Source: Bacteroidota bacterium (GTDB lineage Bacteria; Bacteroidota; Bacteroidia; M30B66). Taken from it: a stretch of DNA of 6,860 nt. The notes under the pieces were generated by a model. That model ran no database searches. It was not told the DNA's origin and worked only from the letters and a program-made list of their open reading frames with translations. Where the stretch lies: NCBI GenBank assembly GCA_947497195.1, contig CANMGM010000124.1, positions 1-6,860 of the forward strand, written 5' to 3'. How positions within the stretch are numbered: the first letter of the stretch is position 1; each line of letters starts with the position of its first letter. Shown here in pieces: positions 6,511-6,860 of this stretch. A program made the position numbers and the translations under genes.

Positions 6511-6622
6511 TTGTGCGCCCAAATAGAAAATTTGCAGTGGTAAAATTCTGCTTGGAGAGTTGACAGGAGAATAATCGAGATTTCGAGTCGAAGAGAAAAA
6601 AGTAGGCTTGACTGGATTTTAT

Positions 6623-6647
6623 TTTTTCGACTATTTAAATCGAAAAA
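6623..6647. repeat. A/T-rich perfect inverted repeat
   Basis: TTTTTCGA (6623-6630) and TCGAAAAA (6640-6647) form a perfect 8-bp stem around a 9-nt loop. Because T-runs flank it on both strands it could act as a weak bidirectional terminator, but the stem has only two G:C pairs. It may equally be a protein-binding dyad or a chance structure in A/T-rich DNA. Confidence 0.35.
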
Positions 6648-6770
6648 GCGCACGAAAATCCATTGGGGTGTTTATAAATTTAATTTGGAATTAACCAACT
6701 GATTTTGTAGGAATCCTATCCCCCCTACCCTAAAGGCGAAGCTACGAAACCAGCAGCATCTAGCCGTAAA

Positions 6771-6790
6771 TAAACGTTTATAAACGTTTA
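6771..6790. repeat. Two tandem copies of the 10-bp palindrome TAAACGTTTA
   Basis: TAAACGTTTA occurs twice with no gap. Each copy is its own reverse complement, so the whole 20 bp is also a perfect palindrome. It is bracketed by CCGT (6764-6767) and ACGG (6793-6796), extending the dyad with a one-base offset. One copy per helical turn would place two binding sites on the same DNA face, as in an operator for a dimeric regulator. TGATTTTG (6802-6809) on the plus strand is a 7 of 8 match to the Bacteroidota -7 element, so the palindrome could overlap a promoter for a gene to the right, but no matching -33 was found. Confidence 0.5.
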
Positions 6791-6810
6791 AAACGGATAA
6801 ATGATTTTGC

Positions 6811-6835
6811 CCTGCAAGGTTTCTCAATTTGCAGG
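6811..6835. repeat. Inverted repeat near the right edge, possible weak terminator
   Basis: CCTGCAA (6811-6817) and TTGCAGG (6829-6835) are perfect 7-bp complements around an 11-nt loop. A run of six T follows on the plus strand, but only 9 nt after the stem, which is too far for a textbook intrinsic terminator. No gene is seen immediately to its left on the plus strand that would need one. Confidence 0.3.
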
Positions 6836-6860
6836 TCGCTCATCTTTTTTAAGCGGATTC

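Larger units (their letters stand above)
6360..6860. other. 501-bp intergenic region without a supportable gene
   Basis: No reading frame here shows protein-like sequence, and no tRNA or rRNA signature was found. The region is not featureless: it holds a GC-rich hairpin between two related 20-22-nt repeats (6435-6510), an A/T-rich perfect hairpin (6623-6647), a small dyad TAGGA-A-TCCTA (6708-6718) beside a C-rich run, a tandem palindrome (6771-6790) and an inverted repeat (6811-6835). The end of the region probably borders another gene outside the window, whose strand cannot be told. Confidence 0.7.

Noticed and set aside
6560..6600. TTGACA and a TTCGAGT sequence suggesting a sigma70-type promoter or a tRNA T-arm
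   Set aside because: No -10 element stands at the right distance, and the bases around TTCGAGT do not form a T-stem or a cloverleaf.
6459..6653. Minus-strand frame of 64 codons in the right intergenic region
   Set aside because: It starts in an A/T-rich hairpin and runs into the repeat element, with no protein-like pattern or initiation context.
6778..6843. Minus-strand 21-codon micro-ORF starting MSDLQIEKPC
   Set aside because: It is preceded by an A-rich stretch that resembles a start context, but it is very short, crosses the inverted repeat and ends inside the tandem palindrome; chance is the simpler explanation.
1..6860. CRISPR array, insertion sequence, rRNA or tRNA genes
   Set aside because: No regularly spaced repeats, no transposase-like frame with terminal repeats, and no conserved RNA gene sequence was seen on either strand.

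Overview
The window looks like a chromosomal segment from a member of the Bacteroidota (Bacteroidetes). Three things suggest this. Start codons lack recognisable Shine-Dalgarno sequences and have A/T-rich leaders. A candidate promoter fits the Bacteroidota TTG / TAnnTTTG pattern better than an E. coli-type promoter. The protein families, especially the acetyltransferase-like protein followed by a small 'DIDF-LGGEGPLT' protein, are ones I associate with this phylum. No lower rank can be supported.

Layout. Six genes run leftward on the minus strand and one runs rightward. In transcription order the leftward genes are: ATP-dependent 6-phosphofructokinase (pfkA, 5336-4347), a non-phosphorylating glyceraldehyde-3-phosphate dehydrogenase-like aldehyde dehydrogenase (gapN, 4341-2722), a BadF/N-acetylglucosamine-kinase-type sugar kinase (2700-1837), a 175-residue GNAT-like protein (1784-1257), a 56-residue partner protein (1260-1090) and the first 338 codons of a GH31 alpha-glucosidase-type glycosidase that leaves the window at its left edge (1016-1). 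A tandem-domain universal stress protein is transcribed divergently (5502-6359). The last 500 bases hold no convincing gene but contain several dyads and a short repeat family.

How the genes fit together. pfkA, gapN and the kinase are separated by only 5 and 21 bp and look like one sugar-catabolic operon. The kinase would phosphorylate an amino sugar or hexose, PFK commits fructose 6-phosphate to glycolysis, and GapN would oxidise glyceraldehyde 3-phosphate straight to 3-phosphoglycerate, yielding NADPH instead of ATP. The GH31 enzyme could supply glucose from alpha-glucans. The universal stress protein shares the 165-bp divergent control region with pfkA.

The least explained part is the two-gene module at 1090-1784. 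It is visibly more A+T-rich than its neighbours, its two genes overlap by 4 bp (ATGA), it has a possible promoter of its own, and it sits between carbohydrate genes with no obvious link to them. Its organisation resembles a toxin-antitoxin or other two-component accessory module, but no function can be read from the sequence.
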